A stretch of DNA of 64,000 bases. Origin: Actinomycetota bacterium. Lineage in GTDB: Bacteria > Actinomycetota > Nitriliruptoria > Nitriliruptorales > Nitriliruptoraceae. Shown here piece after piece: positions 17,070-26,423 of this stretch (position 1 is its first letter; each line of letters opens with the position of its first letter). A model generated the notes under the pieces. That model worked only from the letters and a program-made list of their open reading frames with translations, made no database searches and was not told the origin of the DNA. Position numbers and translations under genes: made by a program. Where the stretch lies: contig JAHWKY010000014.1 in the NCBI GenBank assembly GCA_019347575.1, forward strand, positions 55,806 to 119,805. The letters run 5' to 3'.

Positions 17070-18022
17070 CCGCCGGCTCCCCGGAAGACGACGCGCAGGT
17101 GGCGGCCGGCGAGTTGCAGGTCAGCACGCAGCTGGCGACGTGCCGGGGGGTCGCGGCCGGGACGGGATACCGACGCCACGAGCCGGCCGAGCGCGACGCG
17201 CAGCTCACCGAGCAGGTTGAGCGCCGCGAAGACCCGCGTCCGGAGCGTGCCGAAGGCGAGCTCGTACCAGTCGTAGGTGGCGGCCGTCCACGGGGGTCCC
17301 GAAGCCGCCCCGGCGCGCTGCCGTGCGGATGCGCCTCCGACGTGCTCGACCTCGACGTCGCCGACGAACCACGTCCCCCACCCGTCCTGAGCCAGGCGCC
17401 AGCACAGGTCGACATCCTCGGCGTACATGAACCACCGCTCCCGGTACGGCCCGCCGTCGGGGAGCGCCGATCGACGCAGCACGTGTACCGCACCCACGAC
17501 CCAGTCGACCTCGCACGTCCGGCCCGGCCGCACCGCCCCGGTCAGCCAGAACCGGTCGCGGACCCCACGCGGCAGCAGACGCGGGGGCACGAGGTTGGCG
17601 ACGGCGAGCAGCGTGAGGCTCGGGAAGCGGTGGACGCTGTGTTCGACGGTACCGTCGGGGCGCCGCAGCAGTGGCCCCACGACCGCGGCTCGAGGTCGGC
17701 GCTCGAGCTCCTCGACGAGCTGGCGCAACGAGCGCGGTGGCGGGACCGTGTCGGGGTTGAGCGCGATGAGGACCGGTGCCGGCGAGTCACGCAGCGCGGT
17801 GTTCATGGCGCGGGCGTAGCCGAGGTTCCGCGGCGACCGCACGACCTTCACACCTGCTGCCTCCGCGACCTGCACGCTGTCGTCGGACGAGGCGTTGTCG
17901 ACGACGACGACCTCGGCCGGGAGGCCGTCGAGTGCCGCAGGCAGCGACTCCAGGCACCGGGCCAGGTGGTGGGCGACGTTCCACGACACGATGCCGACCG
18001 TCACCTGGGTCGTGTCGGTCAC
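17066..18022 (-). CDS. Glycosyltransferase, GT2 family, rhamnosyltransferase-like
   Basis: 318 residues from GTG overlapping the methyltransferase stop (GTGA). GIVSWNVAHHLARCLESL, VVVDNASSDDSV, NLGYARAMNTAL, LNPDTVPPP (the DxD position), FMYAEDVDLCWRLAQDGW: the pattern of WbbL-type dTDP-rhamnose and related galactofuranosyltransferases. Basic C-terminal tail. Cytosolic face of the membrane; donor not certain. Coupled on both sides by 4-base overlaps in the block 15540-20273. Confidence 0.87.
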   Translation of the reverse strand: MTDTTQVTVGIVSWNVAHHLARCLESLPAALDGLPAEVVVVDNASSDDSVQVAEAAGVKVVRSPRNLGYARAMNTALRDSPAPVLIALNPDTVPPPRSLRQLVEELERRPRAAVVGPLLRRPDGTVEHSVHRFPSLTLLAVANLVPPRLLPRGVRDRFWLTGAVRPGRTCEVDWVVGAVHVLRRSALPDGGPYRERWFMYAEDVDLCWRLAQDGWGTWFVGDVEVEHVGGASARQRAGAASGPPWTAATYDWYELAFGTLRTRVFAALNLLGELRVALGRLVASVSRPGRDPPARRQLRADLQLAGRHLRVVFRGAGG

Positions 18023-18861
18023 GACGGACGGCACCGCACCGCGGAGGTGGGCATGCCGGTCCCCCCGAACCGCAGGCGCCGCACGGCATCGGTAGCGCGT
18101 CGACGCAGGTTCTGACGCGACCGCTCGGCCACGGCGGGGTGACCGGCCCCCAGCGGCTCGTCGAGCAATGTCTGCTCCTCCAGATCGAACCCGGCGATGT
18201 GCAGGAGCTGTCGGTGCCCCGCGGTGTTCGGCAGCGTCCACCTGCCGTTGCGCCCCTCGATGAACAGCAGCGGCCGTCGTGGGTGTAGCACGCTCGTGGC
18301 GAGGTCCACCGGCTCGATGGACAGCAGCCAGCCGTCACAGACGCTGCGGACCGCCTCGAGTGCGCGGAGTGGATCGCGCAGGTGCAGCAGCAGCGATCCC
18401 AACACGACGACGTCGAAGCTCCCGACTCGGTCGGGCGAGAGGTCGTAGACGTTGATGAAGCGGCGCTCGACCTGCGATCGTAGGAGTTCCCGCGCCACTT
18501 CGAACCCACGCCCCTTCTGCCCGGCCATGCCGGCCATCGCGGCGACGCCACTCTCACGTGCACGGATCATCCAGTCCCAGTCCGCGTGGTCCTCGATATC
18601 GGTGGCGACCACCGCCGCGGCGCCTGCGCGCTCCATCGTGAACGCGAAGAAGCCGTCCCAAGTGGCGAGGTCGAGGCAGCGTGCGCCAGCCAGCTCCGGC
18701 CAGGGCAGCACGTCGACGCGTGGACGCAGGTCGAACCAACCCGGCGTCACGACCGAGGGAGCCAGCTCCATCGTGTGGTACCAGAGGGGCACCTCGGCGA
18801 CGGCACGCCGGGCAGACGACACGTCGGGCGGGACGACCTCCGGGTCCGGTGTGGCGGTCAC
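18019..18861 (-). CDS. Class I SAM-dependent methyltransferase, glycan-locus paralogue 2
   Basis: 280 residues. Same architecture as the gene at 13928: LWYHTMELAPSVVTPGWFD, SAM loop ARCLDLATWDGFFAFTMERA, FINVYDLSPDRVGSFDVVV and LLLHLRDPLRALEAVRSV. 4-base overlaps tie it to the GT2 gene downstream and the sulfatase-like gene upstream. Likely methylates a sugar of the surface glycan; the position methylated is unknown. Confidence 0.82.
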   Translation of the reverse strand: MTATPDPEVVPPDVSSARRAVAEVPLWYHTMELAPSVVTPGWFDLRPRVDVLPWPELAGARCLDLATWDGFFAFTMERAGAAAVVATDIEDHADWDWMIRARESGVAAMAGMAGQKGRGFEVARELLRSQVERRFINVYDLSPDRVGSFDVVVLGSLLLHLRDPLRALEAVRSVCDGWLLSIEPVDLATSVLHPRRPLLFIEGRNGRWTLPNTAGHRQLLHIAGFDLEEQTLLDEPLGAGHPAVAERSRQNLRRRATDAVRRLRFGGTGMPTSAVRCRPS

Positions 18862-20273
18862 AGGTACCCCAGGAGACGCATCTGCGCCTCCAGAGCCTCG
18901 ACGTCGTCGTGGTGCTCGTTGCGGGCGTCCGGCCCCGCCCCGCCGGCATCCGTGGGAGCCGCGGTGTCCCAGACCTCGGGGCGCCGCAGCGTCCGTCGAA
19001 GGGCGGCGAGGGCGGGGTCAGGGGGGGTGGTCGTGCGCGGACGCAACTCCAGCGGATCCTCCGCGAGGTCGTACACCAGCTCTTGCTCACCCCACCGGAG
19101 GATCTTGTGGCGACCATCGGTGACGCTCGTGAGTGGCTCGGAGAACATCCGCCGGCCGCGTTCGTCGAGGTGCCACCGTTCGGTCACCTCGTCCAGCCTT
19201 CGCGCATCCGGTGCGACCAGCGGATCGAACTGGGCGACCGCCCCGTAACGGTCCGTCGCGGCCCAGGGGTGTGCCTTCAGACCGACCGTCTCAGCGATCG
19301 TGATGGGGAGTCGCTCGAGGCCGAACGGCTCGTCCGACAGCTCCAGGCCTCGCGCGACCAGCGGGACCCGGATGAGGCGCTCGTCCAGCGAGAAGGCGTG
19401 ACCGATGAGGTGGCCCTCGCCGAAGTTCTCGCCGTGATCCGACGTGACGAGGACGATCGTGTCGTCCAGCACGCGGTGGTCGTCGAGCAACCCGAGGATC
19501 CGACCGATCCAGTCGTCGAGCGCCAGGATGGAGCGGGCGTACAGATGACGCATCCGTGCGAGCGCCTCGTCCGGCACCGCTTCACCGGTCGTGCAGTGCC
19601 GCCACACGGCTTCGAGGCTCTGGTAGCGGGGGACGTCCCGCGCGGCGCGCAACCGTTCGCGGAGCGGGAGGTCGTTCCAGGGACGGGGGGGCAGGTAGGG
19701 CGAGTGGCACTCGACGAGGTTGACGAACCAGAAGAAGGGCTGGCTCCCGTTCCAGGTGTCCAACCACCGTCGCAGGTGCGTCGCCACGGCCTCCGCACCG
19801 TCGTCGAGCTGCGCCCGCGCACCGTGCCACAGCCAACGGAGGGAGCCGAGGATGCCGCCCCCGCCGTAGACGTCGGCGCGTGGAAGGTCGACGTGTTCGA
19901 ACACCTCGAAGCCGGTGTCGAACCCGGTCGCCGGGCTGATCCAGCTGTTGCAGCTCGCCCCGGCTGTCGTGTACCCGGCACGCTGCAGGACCGTGGGCAG
20001 GAGCCGTGGGGCTAGCTGCCGTACCACCTCGCGGACCCCCGCGGGCGTTCCTCCCGGCGCCTGCCCCAACCCGAGAGCTCGCGGCAGAGTCCCCGCGAAC
20101 ATCGCCGCGTGGCTGGGGACGGTCCAACTGCTCGGCGCGTAGGCCAGCGGAGCGTGGTCGCCGCTGGCCGCCAGCTGAGCGACGGCTGGTGATGCGCCGC
20201 GCGCTGCCCCGTAAGGTTCGAAGGCATCAGCGCGCGCGGTGTCGAGCACCAGCAGGAGGATGTTGGGGCGCAT
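18858..20273 (-). CDS. Sulfatase / alkaline-phosphatase-superfamily hydrolase
   Basis: 471 residues from ATG at 20273. The N-terminus MRPNILLLVLDTARADAFE supplies the metal-binding aspartates. The nucleophile region reads APSSWTVPSHAAMFAG: serine/threonine stand where Cys/Ser-x-Pro-x-Arg would be in true sulfatases, so formylglycine maturation is doubtful. SDHGENFGEGHLIGHAF gives the second metal site. No signal peptide, so it acts in the cytosol or is not classically exported. Possible roles: sulfatase, phosphodiesterase or phosphoglycerol-type transferase. First gene of a minus-strand block; its start codon overlaps that of the divergent methyltransferase. Confidence 0.75.
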   Translation of the reverse strand: MRPNILLLVLDTARADAFEPYGAARGASPAVAQLAASGDHAPLAYAPSSWTVPSHAAMFAGTLPRALGLGQAPGGTPAGVREVVRQLAPRLLPTVLQRAGYTTAGASCNSWISPATGFDTGFEVFEHVDLPRADVYGGGGILGSLRWLWHGARAQLDDGAEAVATHLRRWLDTWNGSQPFFWFVNLVECHSPYLPPRPWNDLPLRERLRAARDVPRYQSLEAVWRHCTTGEAVPDEALARMRHLYARSILALDDWIGRILGLLDDHRVLDDTIVLVTSDHGENFGEGHLIGHAFSLDERLIRVPLVARGLELSDEPFGLERLPITIAETVGLKAHPWAATDRYGAVAQFDPLVAPDARRLDEVTERWHLDERGRRMFSEPLTSVTDGRHKILRWGEQELVYDLAEDPLELRPRTTTPPDPALAALRRTLRRPEVWDTAAPTDAGGAGPDARNEHHDDVEALEAQMRLLGYL

Positions 20274-21036
20274 GGGACAGGATGATACGACCAGCCACGC
20301 ACGCCGGTACTGGGACGAGCGCGCGGGCGAGAACGCGCTGTGGTACGTCGACACCTCCCTGGACTACGACGCGCCCGACGTCGAGCGCTTCCTGGCGGAC
20401 GGTGACCGGGTGGTCACGTACGCGCTCGACCGGCACGAGCACCTGTTGCCTGGCCACGACCGCGCGCTCGAGATCGGCTGCGGCGTCGGCCGGATCTGTC
20501 GGGCGCTGGCCGACCGCTTCGACACGGTCATCGGTGTGGACATCTCGCCCCGCATGATCGAGCGGGCCCGCGAGCTGGTCCCCGACGACCGGGTCCGGTT
20601 CATCGTCGGTGATGGCGCGTCGCTCGGGCCCGTGGAGGATGCCTCAGTCGATGTCGTGCTCTCTTACACCGTCTTCCAGCACATCCCGGACCCGACCATC
20701 GTCGCGGCCTACATCCGTGAGGCCGCGCGGGTTCTGCGTCCCGGCGGGCTTCTCGTCGTGCAGTGGAACGGCCAGCCACGTGCCAGGTGGTGGGCGCTGC
20801 AGCGGCGCGCCCGCGTCCTGGCAGCCAGACTCGGGTTGGGGTCCCAGGCGGCGCGGTCGCGGGAGGCAGCGCCGTTCATCGGCGCACGCGTGCCCGTGGA
20901 TCGGATGAGGGCCGTCGTCACCGACGCGGGTCTCGAGGTGCGCGAGGTGGCCAACGCAGGGACGTTGTTCAGCTGGATGTGGGCGCAGCAGCCACCTGCG
21001 CCCGCGTTGGGCGCTGCCGACCGGGGAACGGGGTAG
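20272..21036 (+). CDS. SAM-dependent methyltransferase (Methyltransf_11/25 type)
   Basis: 254 residues from ATG at 20272, with AGGAGG about 13 bases upstream. SAM loop LEIGCGVGRICRALADRF at about residue 65, VIGVDISPRMIERAREL, GDGASLGPVEDASVDVVLS and FQHIPDP. It belongs to the common small-molecule/sugar methyltransferase group, not to the four-member WYHT family of this locus. One base of its stop (TAG) is shared with the GTG of the next gene. Probably modifies the glycan or its lipid precursor. Confidence 0.83.
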   Translation: MGQDDTTSHARRYWDERAGENALWYVDTSLDYDAPDVERFLADGDRVVTYALDRHEHLLPGHDRALEIGCGVGRICRALADRFDTVIGVDISPRMIERARELVPDDRVRFIVGDGASLGPVEDASVDVVLSYTVFQHIPDPTIVAAYIREAARVLRPGGLLVVQWNGQPRARWWALQRRARVLAARLGLGSQAARSREAAPFIGARVPVDRMRAVVTDAGLEVREVANAGTLFSWMWAQQPPAPALGAADRGTG

Positions 21037-23102
21037 TGCGCATCGCGCTGCTGCACCTGTTCGCGTGGCCGCAGGTCCGACGCGGCGGGGAGCGCTACCT
21101 GCACGAGCTGTCGCGCTACCTCGTGCAGCGCGGACACGAGGTCGAGGTCGTCGTCGCGTCCGCGGACGAGATCCACCACGAGGACGGGAGCCGCAGCACC
21201 GCCCTGCGCCCGCACGACCCGCACGTCTCGCCCGACGACCTCACCCTCACCGTGCGCACGGCCCTCACGCTGCTGCGGACGCGCCCGGATGTGGTCCACG
21301 CGTTCGTCCCCAACCTCGCACTCGCGGGCGTCGCCGTGCGGCGGCCGACCGTCTTCACGCTGCTGGGCTACGTCGCACCGCAGGAGCTGCGGACCTCGGC
21401 GTGGGAGCGAGCGGCCCACGCCTGCGACGTCGTGACGGCGCTGAACCCCGAGATCGCCGCCGACCTCCGGGCCGCCGCGGGCCGACCAGCCGAGATGCTG
21501 ACTCCGGGGGTGGACCTGGCACGGTTCCCGCTCGAGCCGGGGGTGCGCGCGGGTCCTCCTCGGCTGCTCGTCAGCGGCAACCTCGGACCGGACACCGCCT
21601 ACAAGGGTCTCGATCGGATGGTGGCCGCGTTCGCCGTCGTCCTCGACCGGCATCCGGGTTCGCGGCTGCTGCTGTCGGGTCCCGGCGACCCGGAGTGGGC
21701 GCTGCGCGGTACGGCGGCGGACGTCCGCGCACGCGTCGACGTGCTGGGCGCGGGCGATCTGGCCTCGCTCGTCCACCGCTACCAGCAGGCCACCGTGACG
21801 GTGAGCGCAGCTCATGACGAGGCCTTCGGTCTGGGGTTGCTCGAATCGCTCGCCTGCGGCACACCGATCGTCGCCGCACCCCGTGGCGGACCGTTGGGGA
21901 TCGTCACTCCGGAGACGGGGCGCCTGGCGGATCCGTCTGACGAGCTCGCGTTCGCGGAGGCGATCGATGGGGCGATCGAACTCGCGCGGCGCCCCGAGAC
22001 ACCCGGGCGCTGCCGGGACCGTGCCGCTCGGTGGTCGTGGGACGTCGTCGGACAGGACCACGAGGCGCTCTACGCGCGACTCGTCGGCGCGCCCGCGCCG
22101 GTGCGGAGCAGGCCCCGCGTCGCGCCCGCACGGACGTCAGCCGCAGCGACTGCGGGCGGGCACGTCTCGGTCGTGATCCCAGTGCGTGATCGCGCCGGAC
22201 TTCTGCGCGACTGCCTCGAGGGTCTCGCCGCCCAGACGATGCAGGACTTCGACGTCGTGGTCGTCGACGACGGTTCGACCGACGACAGCGGCGACGTCGC
22301 ACGCGGCTTCCACGACCGGCTCGACGTTCGCGTCGTCACGACATCAGGCGTCGGCGCGGTGGAGGCGCGCCGGCGCGGCGTCGCGAACTCCGACGCCGAC
22401 TACCTCGCGTTCACCGACAGCGACTGCATCCCGGACCCCGGCTGGCTCGCCGCCGGTGTCCGCGAGCTCGAGCGGGGCGCCGACGTGGTGCAGGGACGGA
22501 CCCGCGCGGCGGGCCCCGTCACGCCGCTCGACCGCACGGTGGCTGCTGCCCCCGGTGACGGCCTCTACGCGACCTGCAACGTCTTCTACCGACGTGCCGC
22601 GTTCGAGCGGGCCGGCGGTTTCGATCCCGATCTCGGTGCCCGCGTGGGCTTCCGCCCCGGCCGTAGTCAGCGCGCACTGGGGATGGGCGAGGACACCGTG
22701 CTGGGGTGGAGGGTCCGTCGTCAGGGCGCCGCGACGCACACCGAGGACGCCGTCGTGCGCCACCAGGTGTTCCCACCCGACCTGCGGGACGACCTGCGCC
22801 GTTGGTGGATGGCGGGGGGGTTCCCCGGACTCGTCGACGAGGTGCCCGAGCTGCGCACCGAGTTCCTCCGGGCGCGGGTGCTCGTCCCCGGACCTGTCCG
22901 CCCGCTGCTGCTCGCCGGCGTGGGGCTGCTGGTCCTGAGACGGCGGGGCGCGGGTGTCGGCGCGCTGCTCGCGTGGGTGCTCGCCCACGGACGCCGCAAC
23001 GGCTGGCGTCCCCGCTGGTGGGCCCACGCGCTGCTGCGCGACGCGGTCCTCGAGTCCGCGCTGATCGCCGGATCGGCACGCCGCCGCACGATCGTGCTCT
23101 GA
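21036..23102 (+). CDS. Bifunctional glycosyltransferase, GT4 fused to GT2
   Basis: 688 residues from GTG sharing a base with the upstream TAG. Residues about 1-350 form a GT4 GT-B enzyme (LLHLFAWPQVRRGGERYLHEL, a TPGVDLARFPLE segment, E-x7-E as EAFGLGLLE). Residues about 380-640 form a GT2 GT-A enzyme (VSVVIPVRDRAGLLRDCLEG, VVVDDGSTDDS, FTDSDCIPDPGWL, ATCNVFYRRAAFERAGGFD, GMGEDTVLGWRVRRQG). A proline/alanine linker separates them and the C-terminus is hydrophobic, ending RTIVL. One polypeptide could add two successive sugars. Confidence 0.87.
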   Translation: MRIALLHLFAWPQVRRGGERYLHELSRYLVQRGHEVEVVVASADEIHHEDGSRSTALRPHDPHVSPDDLTLTVRTALTLLRTRPDVVHAFVPNLALAGVAVRRPTVFTLLGYVAPQELRTSAWERAAHACDVVTALNPEIAADLRAAAGRPAEMLTPGVDLARFPLEPGVRAGPPRLLVSGNLGPDTAYKGLDRMVAAFAVVLDRHPGSRLLLSGPGDPEWALRGTAADVRARVDVLGAGDLASLVHRYQQATVTVSAAHDEAFGLGLLESLACGTPIVAAPRGGPLGIVTPETGRLADPSDELAFAEAIDGAIELARRPETPGRCRDRAARWSWDVVGQDHEALYARLVGAPAPVRSRPRVAPARTSAAATAGGHVSVVIPVRDRAGLLRDCLEGLAAQTMQDFDVVVVDDGSTDDSGDVARGFHDRLDVRVVTTSGVGAVEARRRGVANSDADYLAFTDSDCIPDPGWLAAGVRELERGADVVQGRTRAAGPVTPLDRTVAAAPGDGLYATCNVFYRRAAFERAGGFDPDLGARVGFRPGRSQRALGMGEDTVLGWRVRRQGAATHTEDAVVRHQVFPPDLRDDLRRWWMAGGFPGLVDEVPELRTEFLRARVLVPGPVRPLLLAGVGLLVLRRRGAGVGALLAWVLAHGRRNGWRPRWWAHALLRDAVLESALIAGSARRRTIVL

Positions 23103-23148
23103 AGGTTGGTCCCCCGCGTGTCACGAAGCCCGCCGTAAGCTCCCGCGC

Positions 23149-23736
23149 ATGGACCTCGAACGCCTGCCGTGGAAGCTGCGGTACCGGACCCTGCGGGGTG
23201 TGGCGTCCACGCTGCGGCGATGGTCGGTCGAAGTCACGCACCGCCACACGACCGTCCGGTTCGGCCCCGGCTGCTACGTCGGACCGGGCTTCCACCTGAC
23301 GATCCCCTACCTCGGCGGGCTCATCGTCGGTCGTGACGTCGAGTTCCGGCGCGGCTTCACCTGCGAGATCGCCGATGCGGGGCGGGTGACGATCGGTGAC
23401 GGGGCGGTGTTCACCTACGACACCGTCATCCAGTGCTCCACGACGGTGACCATCGGCGAGCGGTGCGCCATCGGACGCGCTCTGATCGCGGACGGGACCC
23501 ACCGCTTCCGGGACGCCACGACGCCCATGGACGAACAGGGCTTCGACTTCCGGCCCATCACGATCGGGGCGGACACGAGGATCATGACCGGGGCGGTCGT
23601 CACGAACTCGGTCGGACGGAGCTGCGTGGTCGGGGCGAACGCGGTCGTGCTCGATCCCATCCCCGATTTCAGCCTCGCGGTCGGGGCACCGGCCCGTGTC
23701 GTCGAGCACTACGGTCCCGACGTCCCTGAAGCGTGA
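23149..23736 (+). CDS. Left-handed beta-helix (hexapeptide repeat) acyltransferase
   Basis: 195 residues. Imperfect hexapeptide turns run through the protein (VGPGFHLTIPYLGGLIVGRDV, VTIGDGAVFTYDTVIQ, VTIGERCAIG, ITIGADTRIMTGAVVTNSVG), ending in a VGAPARVVEHYG segment typical of maltose/galactoside O-acetyltransferases. Transfers an acetyl or other acyl group from acyl-CoA to a sugar hydroxyl or amine. A TAAGCT -10-like box lies 7 bases before the ATG and no Shine-Dalgarno is visible, so the mRNA may be leaderless. Its TGA overlaps the GTG of the FkbM gene. Confidence 0.83.
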   Translation: MDLERLPWKLRYRTLRGVASTLRRWSVEVTHRHTTVRFGPGCYVGPGFHLTIPYLGGLIVGRDVEFRRGFTCEIADAGRVTIGDGAVFTYDTVIQCSTTVTIGERCAIGRALIADGTHRFRDATTPMDEQGFDFRPITIGADTRIMTGAVVTNSVGRSCVVGANAVVLDPIPDFSLAVGAPARVVEHYGPDVPEA

Positions 23737-24603
23737 GACGCCCCCGCCGCCTGCTGAAGCGACGACTCGAACACCTCGCAACCGTCTGCACCGGCAGCAC
23801 GCCCGGTCCGGCAGGCCATCTGTTCCTCGCCTACCTGCGACTCCTCACCCAGCGTCAGCTTCATCATCTCCACGGGACGCGCGCCGGCGCCGTCCGGGTG
23901 CTGGGTCTCACGATCGCCTACGACGACATCGACCTACTGATCTTCCAGTTCGAGGAGATCTTCATCCGCAGGGCGTACGAGGTCGCACTGCCGCCCCGAG
24001 CCGTCGTGGTCGACGGGGGGTCGAAACATCGGTGTGTCCGTGCTCTACCAGCGGTGGCGACACCCGACGTGCCACATCATCGCGCTGGAGCCCAACCCGG
24101 ACGCCTTCGCCCTGCTCCGACGCAACGTGGACGACAACGGCCTTGCGGAGGTCGAGCTGCACCCGCACGCGGCCGGTGCCACGAGCGCGCAGGTCGAGCT
24201 CCACATCCCCCGGGGCGAGGACGTGTACGGGGTGACGGACAACTCGCTGCGCGCGAGCACCGAGCGGCCGCCCGCCGGGGTGGCATCGGTCGCCATCACG
24301 GTTCCCTGCGTCCGGCTCAGCGACGTCCTCCCAGCCCGGGTCGACCTGCCCAAGCTCGACGTCGAGGGGGCGGAGTCGGAGATCGTCGAGGAACTGGTCG
24401 CCAGCGGCGGCATCTCGGCTGTCGACCGGGTTGTCCTCGAGCACACGGTCGGCGACTCGATGGCGGAACTGACCGCCATCGTGAGCCGACTCGAGGCCGC
24501 TGGCTTCCACGTCCGGCTCTCCTGGCCACGTACTGGATCCAACGACGTCCTCGTCCGCGCCAGGCGGGCCGCCTCAGATGACCAGCGTCCCGTGACGCAC
24601 TGA
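23733..24603 (+). pseudogene. FkbM-family methyltransferase interrupted by a +1 frameshift
   Basis: The first frame (from GTG at 23733) reads LIFQFEEIFIRRAYEVALPP and VVVDGGS, the FkbM SAM-loop start; the expected NIGVSVLYQRW then continues in the next frame up to 24603. Removing one A from the AAA at 24024-24026 restores an intact chain of about 289 residues, including IALEPNPDAFALLRRNV and KLDVEGAE. FkbM enzymes are O-methyltransferases in sugar and polyketide loci. The break is either a true inactivating mutation or a sequencing/assembly error. The 3' end overlaps the convergent GT2 gene by 30 bases. Confidence 0.82.
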
Positions 24604-25560
24604 GGCGCCGACCAGGCTCGCGACCTCGATGAGGTCGAGCGCGAACCGGATGGGCAGCGTCGGTAGCACCCGGCGCCGTGAGAGGACGCCGGGGCGCAGC
24701 CGCAGGCGCAACCACGGCAGCGTCAGCAACAACGCGACGGGCAGACGCTTCCCGGCGAGCAACCCCACCGCCGCCAGGACGGTGTACTCGTGCGTGTCCT
24801 TCCAGAAGATGCCGTGGCGCAGGTGCTGGGCCCGCAACTCGGGGTGCTTGCCGAAGAGCAGAGGCACGCCCGTCCAGCGTGTGGCGTCGTGGAACGCGGT
24901 CGCCAGCCGGGACGGATGGACGTCGTGGTGAACGACCGCGTCCTCGGCGTACCGCGACTCGGCTCCGGTCCCGAGCACACGCAGGGCCAGGTCGACGTCC
25001 TCGCCACCCGGTCGGGTGAAGCGCTCGTCGAAGCCGCCGACACGCTCGAGGTCCGCGCGGTCGTAGAAGATGTTGCAGGTCTCGTAGAAGCGCACCCCGG
25101 CGATGTCGAGGGTCCGAGAGAACGGACCGATGTCTCCCATCTGGTCGGGGTTGGCGCGGGTGCGGCCCACGACGATGCCGTGGCCAGGTGCGGCTGCATC
25201 GAGGCCGGCCGACAGCCAACCAGGCTGGGGGACAGTGTCGTCATCGGTGAACGCGATGACCGGGGCGCGGCTGATACGCCACCCGGTGTTGCGCCCCGCA
25301 GCGGGGCCGCGTGACCGCTCGTGGCGTACGACCCTCAGGTCGAGCGTGGTGCGCCGTTCGAGGTCGACGAGCACCTGCGGGGTCGCATCTGCCGAGCCGT
25401 CGTCGACGATGACGACCTCGAACGGTCTCCGCAGGTCCTGCCGTTCCAGCGCATCGACCAACCGCGGGAGAAGCGCGGCACGGTCGCGGGTCGAGACGAC
25501 GACCGCCACGTCCGGCAGTTCGCCCACGGTCCTCTCGCGACTCGACAGGTCGGTCAGCAT
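24574..25560 (-). CDS. Glycosyltransferase, GT2 family
   Basis: 328 residues from ATG at 25560. VAVVVSTRDRAALLPRLVDAL, VIVDDGSADATPQVL, AAGRNTGWR, FTDDDTVPQPGWL, ETCNIFYDRADLERVGGFDE and GGEDVDLALRVLGTGA mark the GT2 fold. A hydrophobic region (YTVLAAVGLLAG) and the ending GTLVI match the membrane-associated tail of the GT2 proteins at 12940 and 21036. Follows the methyltransferase at 25584-26423 with a 23-base gap, so the pair is likely one unit. Confidence 0.87.
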   Translation of the reverse strand: MLTDLSSRERTVGELPDVAVVVSTRDRAALLPRLVDALERQDLRRPFEVVIVDDGSADATPQVLVDLERRTTLDLRVVRHERSRGPAAGRNTGWRISRAPVIAFTDDDTVPQPGWLSAGLDAAAPGHGIVVGRTRANPDQMGDIGPFSRTLDIAGVRFYETCNIFYDRADLERVGGFDERFTRPGGEDVDLALRVLGTGAESRYAEDAVVHHDVHPSRLATAFHDATRWTGVPLLFGKHPELRAQHLRHGIFWKDTHEYTVLAAVGLLAGKRLPVALLLTLPWLRLRLRPGVLSRRRVLPTLPIRFALDLIEVASLVGASVRHGTLVI

Positions 25561-25583
25561 ACGGACCAGTGCCGCAGCGCGAC

Positions 25584-26423
25584 TCAGCCGTGGTCAGCGT
25601 GCTGCGGAAGGTCGGAAGCCGGGCGCGCGTGGACGGCCGAGAAGGGCCAGTGGGGCGTTCCCGTCAGTACCTGCCGTCCCAGCCGGCGCACCCACCTTCG
25701 CAGCAGACCGGGCAGACCAGGGCCGCTGGGCCGGTCACGCCCGCTCGGCCCCAGAGGGATGCCGACCATGCGCGCGTCGACGATGTCGAAGCCGGTCACC
25801 TGCAGCATCGCGAGGTGGCCCGCCCGGTTCGGCTCGCTCCACGTCCGGGTGTGGCCCACGAGCCGCTGGACCGGGGTGCCGCGCAGCAGCACCGACGTAC
25901 GCAGGTCGACCTGCTCGACCGACAGCAGCACGCCCCGCGTGACCGACCGAACCGCCTCCAGCGCCGCGAGCGGATCGCGCAGGTGCTCCAGCAGCGCCCC
26001 GACGATCACGACATCGAACACCCCGATGCGCTCGGGCGACAGGTCGTAGACGTTCACGATCTGCCGTGACACCTCGGAGCCCAGCGCCTGGTGAGCCAGA
26101 TCGAAACGCGCGCCCGTGGACTCGCGTCCGCGTTGCAGATCCGTCGGTCGCTCGCGCGGGAGCCAGTCGAGGTCGGCCTGGTCCTCGATGTCCACCGCGA
26201 CCACCTCGGCGGCGCCCCGACGCTCGAGTTCGAACGCGTAGAAGCCGTCCATCGTCGCCACGTCGAGGCAGCGCAGGCCCTCGATGCGGGGCCACGGCAG
26301 CGCGTCCACGACGGGGCGGAGGTCGAAGAAACCCGGGGTCACGATCCCGGGGGCGAGCTCCATCGTGTGGTACCAGGAGGACTGCTCCTCGACCCGTCTT
26401 CCGACGTCGTCGGCCTCGATCAC
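25584..26423 (-). CDS. Class I SAM-dependent methyltransferase, glycan-locus paralogue 3
   Basis: 279 residues from GTG at 26423. WYHTMELAPGIVTPGFFD, SAM loop LRCLDVATMDGFYAFELERR, VDIEDQADLDWLPRERP, QIVNVYDLSPERIGVFDVVI. It is close to paralogue 1 (13928), which shares the DLDWLPRERP stretch and the ending GTPHWPFSAV / GSPHVPFSAV, indicating a recent duplication within the locus. Paired with the GT2 gene downstream; divergent from the ABC exporter genes. Confidence 0.82.
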   Translation of the reverse strand: MIEADDVGRRVEEQSSWYHTMELAPGIVTPGFFDLRPVVDALPWPRIEGLRCLDVATMDGFYAFELERRGAAEVVAVDIEDQADLDWLPRERPTDLQRGRESTGARFDLAHQALGSEVSRQIVNVYDLSPERIGVFDVVIVGALLEHLRDPLAALEAVRSVTRGVLLSVEQVDLRTSVLLRGTPVQRLVGHTRTWSEPNRAGHLAMLQVTGFDIVDARMVGIPLGPSGRDRPSGPGLPGLLRRWVRRLGRQVLTGTPHWPFSAVHARPASDLPQHADHG

